Shown here: piece after piece, positions 1-9,868 of the stretch | Layout: each line of letters starts with the position of its first letter | How positions within the stretch are numbered: the first letter of the stretch is position 1 | Translations under genes and position numbers: made by a program | NCBI GenBank assembly: GCA_947500575.1 | Contig: CANMSI010000003.1 | Coordinates: forward strand, 62,001 to 126,000 | From: an uncultured Flavobacteriaceae bacterium | GTDB lineage: Bacteria; Bacteroidota; Bacteroidia; Flavobacteriales; Flavobacteriaceae | Length of the DNA: 64,000 nt | Reading direction: 5' to 3' | The notes under the pieces: generated by a model | The model's input: the letters and a program-made list of their open reading frames with translations, nothing else | Database searches by the model: none | What the model was told of the DNA's origin: nothing

Positions 1-1507
1 TTTCATCTTCTAGATTTTTTTGAATTTCTTTTTGGTACTTATCTAAAGCAGCAACTTTACTCTTATTTATTTCCTCTAAAAAACGCTTATAATTGGCTTG
101 TACGTCTGCGCCAAAAATTTCCTTATCCTTGCCAGACATCGCTTTTTTTAAGACTGTTTCTGTTTCTGTTTCAAAGGCAAATCCGCTTTTCTCTACAGAT
201 GTTTTAAAGGCGGAAAAATCTGATGCAGAAAAATTGAAATCAGATACGGCATTAAGTTCATTTTGATAGTGGTAATTTGTAGCATAATCAAAAATGACAT
301 TATTAGCCAGAAGTGCTTTGGTTAGCGTATTGGTTTTTAATGCGTTTATTTCAATATCTGGCAATACACCACCTCCATCTTGTACCTTACGTCCGTTACG
401 AGTAGTAAAATCATTAAACCGGGTATTTCTAACAGCATTACCCGCATCGTCCCTATTCCAATAGTCCAAGGATTGAATACACCTTCCAGAAGGCGTAAAA
501 TACCTAGAAATAGTCACTTTTAATTGCGTTCCATAGGTTAGTTTTAAGGGACGTTGCACCAAACCCTTCCCAAAGCTTCTTGCTCCAACAATAACGGCCC
601 GGTCCAAATCTTGTAAACTGCCAGATACAATTTCACTTGCAGAAGCACTTCTCCCATTCACCAATACAACCAATGGAATATTGGTGTCTACAGGCGAATT
701 CTTGGTTTTATATTCTCTATTAAACTTTTTTACTTTAGACTTGGTAGTTACTATTAGCTCTCCCTTATCCACAAATAAATTAGTGACATTAATAGCTTCT
801 GATAAGAGGCCCCCAGGATTTCCTCTAAGATCTAAAATAATCTTTTCAGCTCCTTCATTTTTTAAATTGATAAGGGCTTCTTTGGTTTGTCCGGATGCTT
901 TTCTATTAAACTTCGCCAATACAATATAACCCGTTTGCGCATCTACCATTTTATAGAAAGGAACCGCATCTACATCAATGCCTTCTCTGCTAATTGAAGT
1001 GGTCTTCGTTTCACCCTGTCGTTTATAAGTAATCGCTACACTACTGCCATTGGCCCCTTTTAATAACTCGCTAGCATCATCTTTAAAATCAGCAATGGTT
1101 ATATCTCCTATTTTAATAATTTCATCACCTGCTTTTAATCCCGCATCGTCTGCCGGATACCCTTTATAAGGCTCTACAATAAGTAACTTATCTTTGTAAG
1201 AACGCACAAGCGCTCCGATTCCTGAATACTCACCCGCATTATTAATTTTATAGGCTTCTACGTCCTGTTCGTTTAAGAACTTGGTATAAGGATCTAAATC
1301 ATTTAACATGTTTTTGATGGCTGTATCCATTAACTCTGCCGGATTGGTTTCATCCACATAATTCATGTTAAGCTCCTTAAATAAGGTGGTAAATATTTCT
1401 ATTTGCTTAGCAATCTCAAAAAAGTCGCTTTTAAAGCTGGTACTAGCCATTAAAAAAGCAACTGCAATCACAGGAACTACAACCTTCTTTTTAAATATCC
1501 GTTTCAT
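1..1507 (-). CDS. S41 family C-terminal processing peptidase (3' end outside window)
   Basis: Reading the minus strand from the ATG at 1507 gives a protein with a short hydrophobic N-terminus (residues about 9-22), a PDZ-like segment (about 95-165) and an S41 tail-specific protease domain. The catalytic region is visible: NGRSASASEI near residues 284-293 supplies the nucleophilic serine and FGKGLVQ near 312-318 supplies the general-base lysine. The family cuts periplasmic or envelope proteins at their C-termini. The gene runs off the window start, so about 500 residues are seen and the C-terminus is missing. It lies 21 bp downstream of rnpA on the same strand, so co-transcription is likely. 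Family assignment is firm; the substrate is unknown. Confidence 0.93.
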   Translation of the reverse strand, partial: MKRIFKKKVVVPVIAVAFLMASTSFKSDFFEIAKQIEIFTTLFKELNMNYVDETNPAELMDTAIKNMLNDLDPYTKFLNEQDVEAYKINNAGEYSGIGALVRSYKDKLLIVEPYKGYPADDAGLKAGDEIIKIGDITIADFKDDASELLKGANGSSVAITYKRQGETKTTSISREGIDVDAVPFYKMVDAQTGYIVLAKFNRKASGQTKEALINLKNEGAEKIILDLRGNPGGLLSEAINVTNLFVDKGELIVTTKSKVKKFNREYKTKNSPVDTNIPLVVLVNGRSASASEIVSGSLQDLDRAVIVGARSFGKGLVQRPLKLTYGTQLKVTISRYFTPSGRCIQSLDYWNRDDAGNAVRNTRFNDFTTRNGRKVQDGGGVLPDIEINALKTNTLTKALLANNVIFDYATNYHYQNELNAVSDFNFSASDFSAFKTSVEKSGFAFETETETVLKKAMSGKDKEIFGADVQANYKRFLEEINKSKVAALDKYQKEIQKNLEDE

Positions 1508-1528
1508 GTGTAAAAATTTATTTAGGAG

Positions 1529-1915
1529 TTAAACCCCTGGGGAATCATTAATATTTCTTGAAAATTTTTGAAGCAACTCCTTCATATCATTCTCCATCTG
1601 AGCATAGGAAGGTGTTTCTTTTCCAAGGTATAAAAATAGTAACGCAAAGTCGCCCTCTATGTTGTTAAAAATAATATGTTTGTTTTGCCTGTAAGACTCT
1701 CTGAGGAGCCGTTTAATACGATTTCTTTGAACAGCAGTTTTGAACTTTTTTTTTGGTGCTGTGACGGCTACTTGAAATTGAAGGTCATTTGGAAGTGAAG
1801 TCTTTAAATAGATCAGTTTAAGGGGGTGTTTAGAAAGACTCTTCCCTTCGCTAAAAAGCTGTTCTATCGCCTTTTTGCTTTTGAGTTTTTCTTTTTTTGG
1901 AAAACTGAAATCCAT
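1529..1915 (-). CDS. rnpA: Ribonuclease P protein component
   Basis: A 128-residue basic protein with the RnpA signature RNRIKRLLRESYR around residues 63-75 and the FPKKEKLKSKKAIEQLF start typical of the family. It binds RNase P RNA and helps process tRNA 5' ends in the cytoplasm. Length fits the family (110-130). In many bacteria rnpA follows rpmH; here it precedes the S41 protease gene, a neighbourhood I associate with flavobacteria. A candidate upstream region with repeated TTTGCAAAG-like motifs lies at 1930-2000, but I could not define a promoter. Confidence 0.93.
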   Translation of the reverse strand: MDFSFPKKEKLKSKKAIEQLFSEGKSLSKHPLKLIYLKTSLPNDLQFQVAVTAPKKKFKTAVQRNRIKRLLRESYRQNKHIIFNNIEGDFALLFLYLGKETPSYAQMENDMKELLQKFSRNINDSPGV

Positions 1916-2021
1916 GTATCATCAATTATTATAGCGCCATGCTGTGCATCTTTGCAAACAAAGCACCCCTTATCTAAAGAGATGCTTTGCAAATGCCAAT
2001 TCTTAGTGTTTTTTTGATGTA

Positions 2022-3893
2022 TTATTCGCTTTGCTGATAGGTATTATTTTCTTGATTTACATCGGCCATAAGCTGCGACGGGTCTAAAACAACCGCCTTA
2101 ATACTGCTTGCAGGCTTTTCAATAGCAAATTCATAGGTTGAATATGCCCACGGCCAATCTGGAAGCACGGTTCTATTCAGTGTGGGATATGGATTTTCCT
2201 TTTCACCGCGCATCATTCTAAGTGGCGCATAGAAGGTTTCTTGTGTACCATCCTTGTAGACTACTAGTATATCTAAAGGCATGGGCATTAAACCAATACG
2301 TTCTAGTGTAACTTTCGTATTTGCTCCATCTGCAGATACCTCTTTTACCCCATAATCAATGGTATTGGTAGTCTGTGTCCAATCGGTTAAATACCAATCC
2401 AATTCCATGCCTGAAACTTTTTCTGCGGTTCTTTTAATGTCATTTGGCACAGGGTGTTTAAATTTAAAATCTTCGTAATATTTACGTACTGTTTCCATTA
2501 ATTTATCTTGTCCAATGACATAACCTAGTTGAGATAAAAATATAGATCCTTTGCTATAAGCGGAAATACCGTAAGGTGTATTTGAATCGTAACGATCAGC
2601 ATGTGTACCCTGAGGTTGTTCAGTGCCCGACTTCGCTAAATAGTAGTACCCTCTATAAGAATTTTCAAATGGATTTTCCTTTTTTGGACCCATAATCTCA
2701 TTCATACATAAAGAAGAAATGAAAGAGGTAAAGCCCTCATCCATCCACTCGTGTTTTGCCTCATTGGTGGCCAATAAATGCTGAAACCAAGAGTGTGCCA
2801 TTTCATGAACAGTAACGCCAACCAGACTACCAAATTTGCGCTCTCCGGTAATCAAGGTACTCATGGCATACTCCATACCGCCATCACCGCCCTGAACAAC
2901 GGAATATTGATCATAGGGATACTTCCCAATATTTTTACTAAAAAATTGCATTGTTTCAGCCGTTTTGGGCTGTAAGTTTTTCCAATTTTCAAGGATTTCA
3001 GGATTATTTTTATAGAAAAAATGAAGCATAGGACCATCAGGCACTTGCAACGTATCGTGCACATATTCTGGATCCGCAGCCCACATAAAATCATGTACCA
3101 TGGGAGCTTTAAAGTGCCATGTAAGCGTCTTCCCTTTTTGTTTTTTCACTTTAGTGCCAGGCGCTTCGTATCCATGTCCTATTTCTTGTGGGTTTTGTAA
3201 ATAACCAGTGCCTCCAACCACATAGTCTTTGTCCAGGGTTAATTTAACATCAAAATTACCCCATACACCATGAAATTCACGTGCAATATAGGGATCTGCG
3301 TGCCAGCCTTCGAAATCGTATTCTGCAAGTTTTGGATACCATTGGCTCATAGAAAGTGCTACACCTTCACTATTATTTCTACCAGAACGGCGTATTTGAA
3401 CAGGCACTTGCCCTTCAAATTCCATTTCAAAAGTGGTAGAGCTGCCTGCAGGAATGGGTTTGTCCAAAGTAACTACCAAGATGGTACCTTCCTCTTCAAA
3501 AGAAAGATTTTGCCCATCTTGCTTTAAGGAAAGCGCGTGTAAATAGCCCATTTCGCCTTCCGTAAGGGTGGAAATACGGCTTTTTTTCTCCTTTGTAGTC
3601 ATTCGACCATCAGGGTCTTTTATACTTTGAAGCCTCATATCCATTTCACTTCCTGGCTGAAAAGCATTAAAATACAAATGGTAATAGACTTTATTTAATA
3701 CATCAGGAGAATTGTTCGTATATACCAATTTCTGTGAACCTTGGTATTGAAAATTCTCAACGTTCATCGTTACTTCCATGGTATAATCTACATGCTGCTG
3801 CCAGTAGGAAGTGTTATTTTGCCCCCATAAAAAGGAGGTAAGGCCAGCGAAAAGGACCAAAAGTCCACTTTGAATGATTTTTTTATTTTGCAC
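2022..3893 (-). CDS. M1 family zinc metallopeptidase (aminopeptidase), secreted
   Basis: A 623-residue protein with an N-terminal signal peptide (hydrophobic residues about 9-23). The gluzincin M1 hallmarks are present: GGMEY at about 338-342 (the exopeptidase GxMEN-like motif in its GGMEY form), the zinc site HEMAH at 363-367, and the third ligand Glu in WMDEGF near 386. M1 enzymes remove N-terminal residues from peptides; export suggests a role in digesting external or periplasmic peptides. Its start overlaps the stop of the subtilisin-like gene by 11 bp (3883-3893), so the two proteases are probably translated from one mRNA. Confidence 0.92.
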   Translation of the reverse strand: MQNKKIIQSGLLVLFAGLTSFLWGQNNTSYWQQHVDYTMEVTMNVENFQYQGSQKLVYTNNSPDVLNKVYYHLYFNAFQPGSEMDMRLQSIKDPDGRMTTKEKKSRISTLTEGEMGYLHALSLKQDGQNLSFEEEGTILVVTLDKPIPAGSSTTFEMEFEGQVPVQIRRSGRNNSEGVALSMSQWYPKLAEYDFEGWHADPYIAREFHGVWGNFDVKLTLDKDYVVGGTGYLQNPQEIGHGYEAPGTKVKKQKGKTLTWHFKAPMVHDFMWAADPEYVHDTLQVPDGPMLHFFYKNNPEILENWKNLQPKTAETMQFFSKNIGKYPYDQYSVVQGGDGGMEYAMSTLITGERKFGSLVGVTVHEMAHSWFQHLLATNEAKHEWMDEGFTSFISSLCMNEIMGPKKENPFENSYRGYYYLAKSGTEQPQGTHADRYDSNTPYGISAYSKGSIFLSQLGYVIGQDKLMETVRKYYEDFKFKHPVPNDIKRTAEKVSGMELDWYLTDWTQTTNTIDYGVKEVSADGANTKVTLERIGLMPMPLDILVVYKDGTQETFYAPLRMMRGEKENPYPTLNRTVLPDWPWAYSTYEFAIEKPASSIKAVVLDPSQLMADVNQENNTYQQSE

Positions 3894-5532
3894 TGCTATC
3901 TAATTTTGTTTTTCCTTTTGATACATTTTCTGCTAAAATCAGAGCGTTGTAGGCGTTTGCCATTTTCCCAGATTTAGATGCTTTATCGAAGGTAGTTGCT
4001 TTGGAAGCATCACCACTTAATATTACGGAAGCCTTGGTAGTAAGACCAGATTGCATTATAATTTTCTTTACCTGTACAGCAGATAGTTTAGGATAATGCG
4101 ATCGTATCAGAGCTGCAATGCCCGCAACGGCAGGGGCGGCCATGGAAGTCCCACCGTTGAAATCGTACTTATTTCCAGGCATGGTCGAATAGATATCATC
4201 CCCTGGAGCAAAAACATCTACGTTCGTACTTCCATAATTAGAAAAAGAAGCAATCATTTCTGACCCATATGATTCTGCCAACGCACCAACCGTAATCACA
4301 TTATCCGAGAATTCTGTTCCCATATATTTATGATCATTTGGGAAGTTGGGATTATTTGAATCGTCCAAATCTGCACCATCGTTGCCCGCAGCATGTACAA
4401 TAAGCACATCTTTTGAAGCGGCATATTGAATAGCTTCATATACCCATTTTGCTTCTGGAGAAAAAGATTTTCCAAAACTACAATTAATGATTTTTGCACC
4501 ATTATCTGCTGCATAGCGGATGCCTAAAGCAATATCCTTATCGTATTCATCTCCATTAGGCACAGCCCTAATACTCATAATGGCAACATTATTAGCAACA
4601 CCATTTGCACCTTTGCCATTATTGCGCTCTGCTGCAATGATACCCGCTACATGCGTACCGTGGCTTTCATCTTCTACCCTGCTTTGAGGATTTCCATTGC
4701 CATAGGCTTTGTCATTCATATCATAGGGATTATCTCCTACGATCTTTCTTCCATCAAAATCAGGATTTAAGTTATAATTTAGTCGTTCATCTACACTTTT
4801 AATATCGCTTTCAATAGATGTTAGTACTTCTGGGATGGACTCCCCATATTGATACATTTGAAGAATAATATTCTTGCTTTGTGCTAAGCTTTCATCTTTT
4901 GTCTCAATAGCGCTTACCTCTTCTTTTGTATAGTCTTTTTTGTCTAAATGCGTTGCTATTTGCTTATCGGCATTTGAAACTGCTGTGAAGACTGGACCCA
5001 ACTGGTTTTTATAACCCAAGTAGGTTTGACGCTCTTTGTCTAGTTCTGCTTTTGCTTTCGCCTGTAGGCTTGCATCTCCTATTTTAAGTCGAATGATACG
5101 CGCAAACTCTAATTGTTCGTTATAGGACTCTCCAAGAAAATTATAACCATGAATATCATCTATATATCCATTATTATCGTCGTCCTTATTATTGCCAGGA
5201 ACTTCTTTTCTATTGGTCCATAAAACCCCATCTAAATCTTCGTGCTTTAAATCAATTCCCGAATCCAAGACCGCCACAATCACTTTTTGTCCTTTTTTAG
5301 ATCCAATGATTTCTGCATAAGCCTTATCAACACTCATTCCTGGAATGGTATCTTTGACCAAATCAGTATGTCCCCAATTTTGCTTTTGGGCCGTACTTAA
5401 ATCTGAAATTTTAAGGGGAATAGCATCAATGTTTTCAACAGGTGTAGTTACCAATGCAGGTGTTCCACAACTAACCAATAAGGTGGAAGCACATACTAAT
5501 CCCACCATGGATTTAGATAATCTAATTGTCAT
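3883..5532 (-). CDS. S8 (subtilisin-like) serine protease, lipoprotein
   Basis: A 549-residue protein with a lipobox (LLVSC, Cys22). The subtilisin triad reads Asp90 (AVLDSGID), His291 (HGTHVAG) and Ser463 (GGTSMAAP), with the oxyanion Asn384 in AAGNDG. About 200 residues separate Asp and His, far more than in subtilisin; the extra segment (about 130-260) is helical and charged, a pattern I recall from Bacteroidota S8 lipoproteins. The protein should be anchored to a membrane facing the periplasm or outside. It sits between the M1 peptidase (overlapping) and the SMP-30-like gene (9 bp away), forming a protease-rich operon. Confidence 0.92.
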   Translation of the reverse strand: MTIRLSKSMVGLVCASTLLVSCGTPALVTTPVENIDAIPLKISDLSTAQKQNWGHTDLVKDTIPGMSVDKAYAEIIGSKKGQKVIVAVLDSGIDLKHEDLDGVLWTNRKEVPGNNKDDDNNGYIDDIHGYNFLGESYNEQLEFARIIRLKIGDASLQAKAKAELDKERQTYLGYKNQLGPVFTAVSNADKQIATHLDKKDYTKEEVSAIETKDESLAQSKNIILQMYQYGESIPEVLTSIESDIKSVDERLNYNLNPDFDGRKIVGDNPYDMNDKAYGNGNPQSRVEDESHGTHVAGIIAAERNNGKGANGVANNVAIMSIRAVPNGDEYDKDIALGIRYAADNGAKIINCSFGKSFSPEAKWVYEAIQYAASKDVLIVHAAGNDGADLDDSNNPNFPNDHKYMGTEFSDNVITVGALAESYGSEMIASFSNYGSTNVDVFAPGDDIYSTMPGNKYDFNGGTSMAAPAVAGIAALIRSHYPKLSAVQVKKIIMQSGLTTKASVILSGDASKATTFDKASKSGKMANAYNALILAENVSKGKTKLDSSAK

Positions 5533-5541
5533 TTTTATCTT

Positions 5542-6453
5542 TTATTTAATGTGTATTCTATTAAAATAGGCCCCTTCATAAGGAACCTTGAATGTTTCTA
5601 AACACCCTCTATCCGCTAAAGTAACATAACAGGTTTTACCAGATGTTCCTCCAAATGTAATATTAGAAGGCTTTTTGCCTTTCAACCTAATTTCATTAAG
5701 AAGTTTGCCTTCTGGAGAGACGACCACTACAGTTCCTTTATCATAGCGTGTAATGTACAAATTTCCTAGCACATCGCATCGCATACCATCCAAACCAAAA
5801 TCTTTAAAACCAATAAGTTTTGTTTTATTGGAAACCGTTCCGTCAGCAAGAATATCATATTGCCAAACGTTTCTTTGTACAGATTCATTTACATATAAGT
5901 GTTTGCCATCAGGACTCACTTCGATTCCGTTGGTGGTTCCCATGCCATCTTCTAATAAAACTAAATTTTTATCAGATCCTACCATCCATAATTTACCGGT
6001 ACTATCTCCCCAATTTGGATCACTCAAATAAATTTTATTTTGTGGACTTATTGCCAAATCGTTTGGCTGGTTCATGGTAGCATCTTGAGCCCAAACAACA
6101 GGCTTTTTTTCTCCTTTTGCTATTCTGTATATTTTATGACCAGCATAATCAGCAATAAACATATGTCCATTGGTATCAAATCGTATGCCATTACCAATAC
6201 TTCCTTCAGGGAGCGAGGTAAATAAACTTGTAGCACCATCCTCAGTAACCTTGCCAATGGTTCCTTCTTTTTGAAAATTTACAGCAAAAAGAGTCCCATC
6301 CAAATTTACCGCGGGCCCTTCAATTCCTTTGGTAAAAGCAAACTCTTCTGTAAGATCAGTGCTTTTATAATATTCATCGGAACAGCTTATTAAAAAAATA
6401 AAAAAAATTGCTATCGCTACAACCCTTGTGGGACTAATTAAATAACTCATCAA
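5542..6453 (-). CDS. SMP-30/gluconolactonase-like beta-propeller lipoprotein
   Basis: A 303-residue protein with a lipobox (FLISC, Cys24) followed by a six-bladed propeller pattern: repeated N-G-I/L-D and P-D/N-G motifs such as FDTNGHMFIAD, ISPQNKIYLSD and VSPDGKHLYVN. The SMP-30/gluconolactonase/LRE family includes lactone hydrolases and binding proteins that use a divalent metal. The substrate cannot be told from sequence. The start overlaps the end of the MBL-fold gene (6434-6453), which suggests translational coupling. Confidence is high for fold, low for reaction. Confidence 0.85.
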   Translation of the reverse strand: MMSYLISPTRVVAIAIFFIFLISCSDEYYKSTDLTEEFAFTKGIEGPAVNLDGTLFAVNFQKEGTIGKVTEDGATSLFTSLPEGSIGNGIRFDTNGHMFIADYAGHKIYRIAKGEKKPVVWAQDATMNQPNDLAISPQNKIYLSDPNWGDSTGKLWMVGSDKNLVLLEDGMGTTNGIEVSPDGKHLYVNESVQRNVWQYDILADGTVSNKTKLIGFKDFGLDGMRCDVLGNLYITRYDKGTVVVVSPEGKLLNEIRLKGKKPSNITFGGTSGKTCYVTLADRGCLETFKVPYEGAYFNRIHIK

Positions 6454-7294
6454 ATGTATATGTTTCTTGAAATCGGACTCCTTTTTCGGTAGCTTTTAAT
6501 GAACAGAGCTGGTTATGCGCATCATGCTCAAAAAACAAATAATAATCATTTTTGACCGCAGTATCCAAAAAAAGCTCCTTTTCCGAAAGTGTCAGTAGCG
6601 GCCTAGTGTCATAACCCATTACATACGGCACTGGAATATGCCCTAAGGTAGGGACTAAATCTGCCGTAAACACCAATGTTTTTCCTTTGTAATGAATATG
6701 AGGAATCATCTGCTTTTCTGTATGTCCGTCTGCAAAAAGAATTCCAAAACCCAATTCTGAAGTTTCTATAAAGGAAGTGTTTTTTCTATTTACAAACTGC
6801 AATTGTCCTGATGCGTGCATAGGGAGTAAATTTTCCTTTAAGAAAGAGGCTTTTTCTCTTGTATTGGGCTTCGTAGCCCATTGCCAATGATCTTCATTTG
6901 ACCAAAAGATAGCATTCTTAAAAGCGGGTTCATAGCCCGTTCTATTTTTGTTCCATTGAACACTACCACCGCAATGATCAAAATGCAGATGTGTCATAAA
7001 TACATCCGTTATATCGTCACGATGAAATCCAAGATGCGCCAGAGATTTGTCTAGGGTATGTTCACCCCATTGGAAGTAATAGCTAAAAAACTTATCAGAT
7101 TGTTTGTTTCCCAAACCAGTATCAATGAGGATAAGCCTATTTCCATCTTCAACTAAGAGACTTCTTGCGGCAATATCGATCATATTATTTGCATCGGCAG
7201 GGTTGGTTCTGCTCCAGATGGCTTTGGGTACTACTCCAAACATAGCACCACCGTCTAGTTTAAAATTTCCAGTCTCTATGGGATATAGTCGCAT
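6434..7294 (-). CDS. MBL-fold metallo-hydrolase
   Basis: A 286-residue protein with the metallo-beta-lactamase dinuclear zinc motif THLHFDHCGG (His102, His104, Asp106, His107) and a later FADGHTEKQ segment supplying a further histidine. No signal peptide, so cytoplasmic. The arrangement (about 280 residues with an N-terminal FKLDGG/MFG segment) resembles the lactonase or alkylphosphate-hydrolase-like branch of the fold, but the substrate is not readable. It is the first gene of the run 7294 to 2022 and overlaps the SMP-30-like gene by 20 bp; pairing of two lactonase-like folds may mean related substrates, which is inference. Confidence 0.87.
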   Translation of the reverse strand: MRLYPIETGNFKLDGGAMFGVVPKAIWSRTNPADANNMIDIAARSLLVEDGNRLILIDTGLGNKQSDKFFSYYFQWGEHTLDKSLAHLGFHRDDITDVFMTHLHFDHCGGSVQWNKNRTGYEPAFKNAIFWSNEDHWQWATKPNTREKASFLKENLLPMHASGQLQFVNRKNTSFIETSELGFGILFADGHTEKQMIPHIHYKGKTLVFTADLVPTLGHIPVPYVMGYDTRPLLTLSEKELFLDTAVKNDYYLFFEHDAHNQLCSLKATEKGVRFQETYTFDELFN

Positions 7295-7507
7295 CTATTT
7301 CTTATTAAATATCCGCAAATTAATCAAAGCCCTTGATTTTTCTTCTCAAACCCCCTGTTTTTTAACAAATTTAATAGGGTTTTAGTGCCGTAAGAGCGTA
7401 TTTGATTACTTCTCAAAAAAGAAAAAGAATACCGTTTAACAGCTTCTCTATCCCAGTATTAGTTCCCTTTTTAAATAAAAAAACTTAATTTCACAGAAAG
7501 AATTTAT

Positions 7508-9364
7508 ATGCTTGAATTAGCGGGAATTATTATCCTTGGAATTATTGCGCAATGGGTTGCATGGCGCCTAAAACTGCCTGCAATTTTACCATTAATTCTC
7601 ATAGGTCTTTTTGTGGGTCCAATATCCACCTTATTATCAGAAGACGGGCAAAAGTGGATAGAACCTATTTGGAATGAAGAAAAAGGATTGTTCCCAGGAG
7701 AGAGTCTTTATTATTTTGTGTCATTAGCAATAAGCATTATTCTTTTTGAGGGAGGACTTACTTTAAAACGTTCCGAAATTAAGAATGTAGGACCCGTAAT
7801 TACTAAGTTAATTACACTTGGCTCGCTGGTTACTTTTTTTGGGGCAGGCTTAGCCGCACATTATATTTTTGGCCTTAGTTGGCAAATTTCTTTCTTATTT
7901 TCTGCACTTATTATTGTAACAGGACCTACGGTAATTACACCAATTTTAAGAAATATTCCCCTTAAAAAAGACATATCTACGGTTCTTAAATGGGAAGGAA
8001 TATTGATTGATCCAATAGGTGCCTTAGTGGCGGTATTGGTTTTTGAATTCATAAGTGTAGGCAAAGGCGGCGCATTTACAATTACTGCGCTAACCGAGTT
8101 TGGAAAGATTTTGCTTTTCGGATTCACTTTCGGATTCACTTTTGCCCACGCATTGACCTTTGCAATTCGAAAAAAGTTGATACCACATTACTTATTAAAT
8201 GTAGTGTCCTTATCTGTTGTATTGCTAGTCTTTGTGATGTCGGATAATTTTGCGCACGAATCGGGGTTGCTGGCTGTTGTTGTTATGGGAATGGTCATGG
8301 GAAACACAAATCTTCCCAACTTAAAGGAGTTGCTATATTTTAAAGAATCTTTGAGTGTTTTATTGATTTCTATTTTATTTATTCTGCTAGCTGCGAACAT
8401 CAACATCAGCGATTTGGAGTTAATTTACAATTGGAATACCGCATGGCTTTTTTTAATTATAGTATTTGTAGTAAGACCCATAGGGGTGTTTTTAAGTACG
8501 CAAGGATCTAGTTTAAAATTCCGCGAAAAGCTTTTTATTGGCTGGGTTGGCCCAAGGGGAATTGTAGCTGCGGGAATCGCATCTTTATTTGGTTCCAAAC
8601 TCCTTTCTCAAGGAGAACCTGGCGCAGAGTATATTACTCCTTTGGTTTTTATGATTGTGCTTGGAACTGTCTTATTGAATGCCACTACGGCACGTGTTTT
8701 TGCAAAAGGGGTTGGAGTCTTTTTGACCAAATCTGAAGGAATTTTAATAGTAGGAGGTTCCAAAATTTCTAGACTTATGGGGAATTATTTAAAGCAAAAC
8801 AACAGGCATGTAGTGCTTATTGACAACAATTCTAACAATGTAGAAAAAGCAAAAAAACTAGGCTTAGAAGCAATGACTGCCAATATCTATTCGGACTCTT
8901 TGGGAGATAATATTGAATTGAATGATATGGGTTATTTAATGGCGCTTACGGGAAATGCCGAAATTAATAAGTATGCAATTGATAAGTTTAAGGACCAGTT
9001 TGGAGAAAATGGCGCCTTTCGCTTGGTAGATGCTGATGAAATGAGCGACCCTGGGAATAATCCAAAAGAAGGCTTGTTTTCGCATACGGATGATTTTATT
9101 AAACTTGCAGAAGTAGTTCGTAAATACCCTGCGATTCACGAAATAGAAATTAATAGTCTGGAGCACTACCAACAATTAATAGCGTCTACCCAGGAAGATC
9201 ATGATATGGTGCCTATTTTTCTAAAAGATGCGGAAGGAGGTCTGCAAATTATTTCTTCGTACGGGATTGAGCTGACAGCTGCTGACGAAGGATTTAAGCT
9301 TGTGTATCTTGGGAAGATGTTTGATTTGGATGAGGTTTCAATTGCAAAAAATGAAACGTCCTAA
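7508..9364 (+). CDS. CPA1-type Na+/H+ (cation:proton) antiporter with C-terminal nucleotide-binding domain
   Basis: A 618-residue protein. Residues 1 to about 405 form a dozen hydrophobic helices of the monovalent cation:proton antiporter CPA1/NhaP type, including GPTVITPIL, GILIDPIGA and GWVGPRGIVAAGIA. Around residue 415 a Rossmann-like TrkA-N/RCK segment starts (ILIVGGSKISRLMG ... VVLIDNN), and the tail to 618 is soluble. Such proteins exchange Na+ or K+ for H+ across the inner membrane and may sense nucleotides through the soluble domain. It diverges from the MBL-fold gene across 213 bp. Ion specificity is unknown. Confidence 0.9.
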   Translation: MLELAGIIILGIIAQWVAWRLKLPAILPLILIGLFVGPISTLLSEDGQKWIEPIWNEEKGLFPGESLYYFVSLAISIILFEGGLTLKRSEIKNVGPVITKLITLGSLVTFFGAGLAAHYIFGLSWQISFLFSALIIVTGPTVITPILRNIPLKKDISTVLKWEGILIDPIGALVAVLVFEFISVGKGGAFTITALTEFGKILLFGFTFGFTFAHALTFAIRKKLIPHYLLNVVSLSVVLLVFVMSDNFAHESGLLAVVVMGMVMGNTNLPNLKELLYFKESLSVLLISILFILLAANINISDLELIYNWNTAWLFLIIVFVVRPIGVFLSTQGSSLKFREKLFIGWVGPRGIVAAGIASLFGSKLLSQGEPGAEYITPLVFMIVLGTVLLNATTARVFAKGVGVFLTKSEGILIVGGSKISRLMGNYLKQNNRHVVLIDNNSNNVEKAKKLGLEAMTANIYSDSLGDNIELNDMGYLMALTGNAEINKYAIDKFKDQFGENGAFRLVDADEMSDPGNNPKEGLFSHTDDFIKLAEVVRKYPAIHEIEINSLEHYQQLIASTQEDHDMVPIFLKDAEGGLQIISSYGIELTAADEGFKLVYLGKMFDLDEVSIAKNETS

Positions 9365-9522
9365 GAAAGCAATAATACAGTGAACTCCCTAAAGAGGTTA
9401 TTTTTAAGGCTCTTTTAAAGAGATTCACAACATTTTAGGTAAAAAATAGTTGGGGAATTACAATACTCTAAATCCAATTAGCGTTTTACGAATCAAACTA
9501 ATTTCCAAACAAAACTTACATT

Positions 9523-9783
9523 ATGAAAAAAGCTATTTTATTTATGGCTTTTGCTGCCACTTTAGTATTTACTAGTTGTACTGGTGATGATGAAAACAAT
9601 GATTGTGAATCATGTACAGCGCAAGGTCAAAAGATCGAAATCTGTAACAATGGTGATGGTACTTATACCTTATCGGGTGGTGGAGAGTCTGAAACCGTAA
9701 CCCAGGAGGAATTAGACACTTTGGAGCTTACAGCAGGAGAGTTAGTGGAGCTTACGTGTTCACTAGCAAACGGAGCTCTTTAA
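9523..9783 (+). CDS. Small cysteine-containing lipoprotein
   Basis: An 86-residue protein with a clear signal peptide and lipobox (VFTSC, Cys19) followed by an acidic stretch DDEN. Four more cysteines (28, 31, 41, 79) include a CESC pair and could form disulfides in the periplasm. No known domain is recognised. It stands alone between the antiporter and a terminator shared with the convergent lepA. Real coding is supported by the signal peptide and by the ATG start after a purine-poor leader. Confidence 0.75.
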   Translation: MKKAILFMAFAATLVFTSCTGDDENNDCESCTAQGQKIEICNNGDGTYTLSGGGESETVTQEELDTLELTAGELVELTCSLANGAL

Positions 9784-9805
9784 TAGCACCATTCTGAATA
9801 TCATT

Positions 9806-9838
9806 AAACTCCTGTTGTTTTTTATATAGCAGGAGTTT
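9806..9838. terminator. Rho-independent terminator after the small lipoprotein gene
   Basis: A 9-bp perfect stem (AAACTCCTG / CAGGAGTTT) with a loop of 15 bases, followed by TCTATAT. It lies 23 bp after the lipoprotein stop and about 30 bp beyond the lepA stop, so it may act for both convergent genes. Confidence 0.7.
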
Positions 9839-9868
9839 CTATATACCTCAAACACAAAGCATTTTTGC

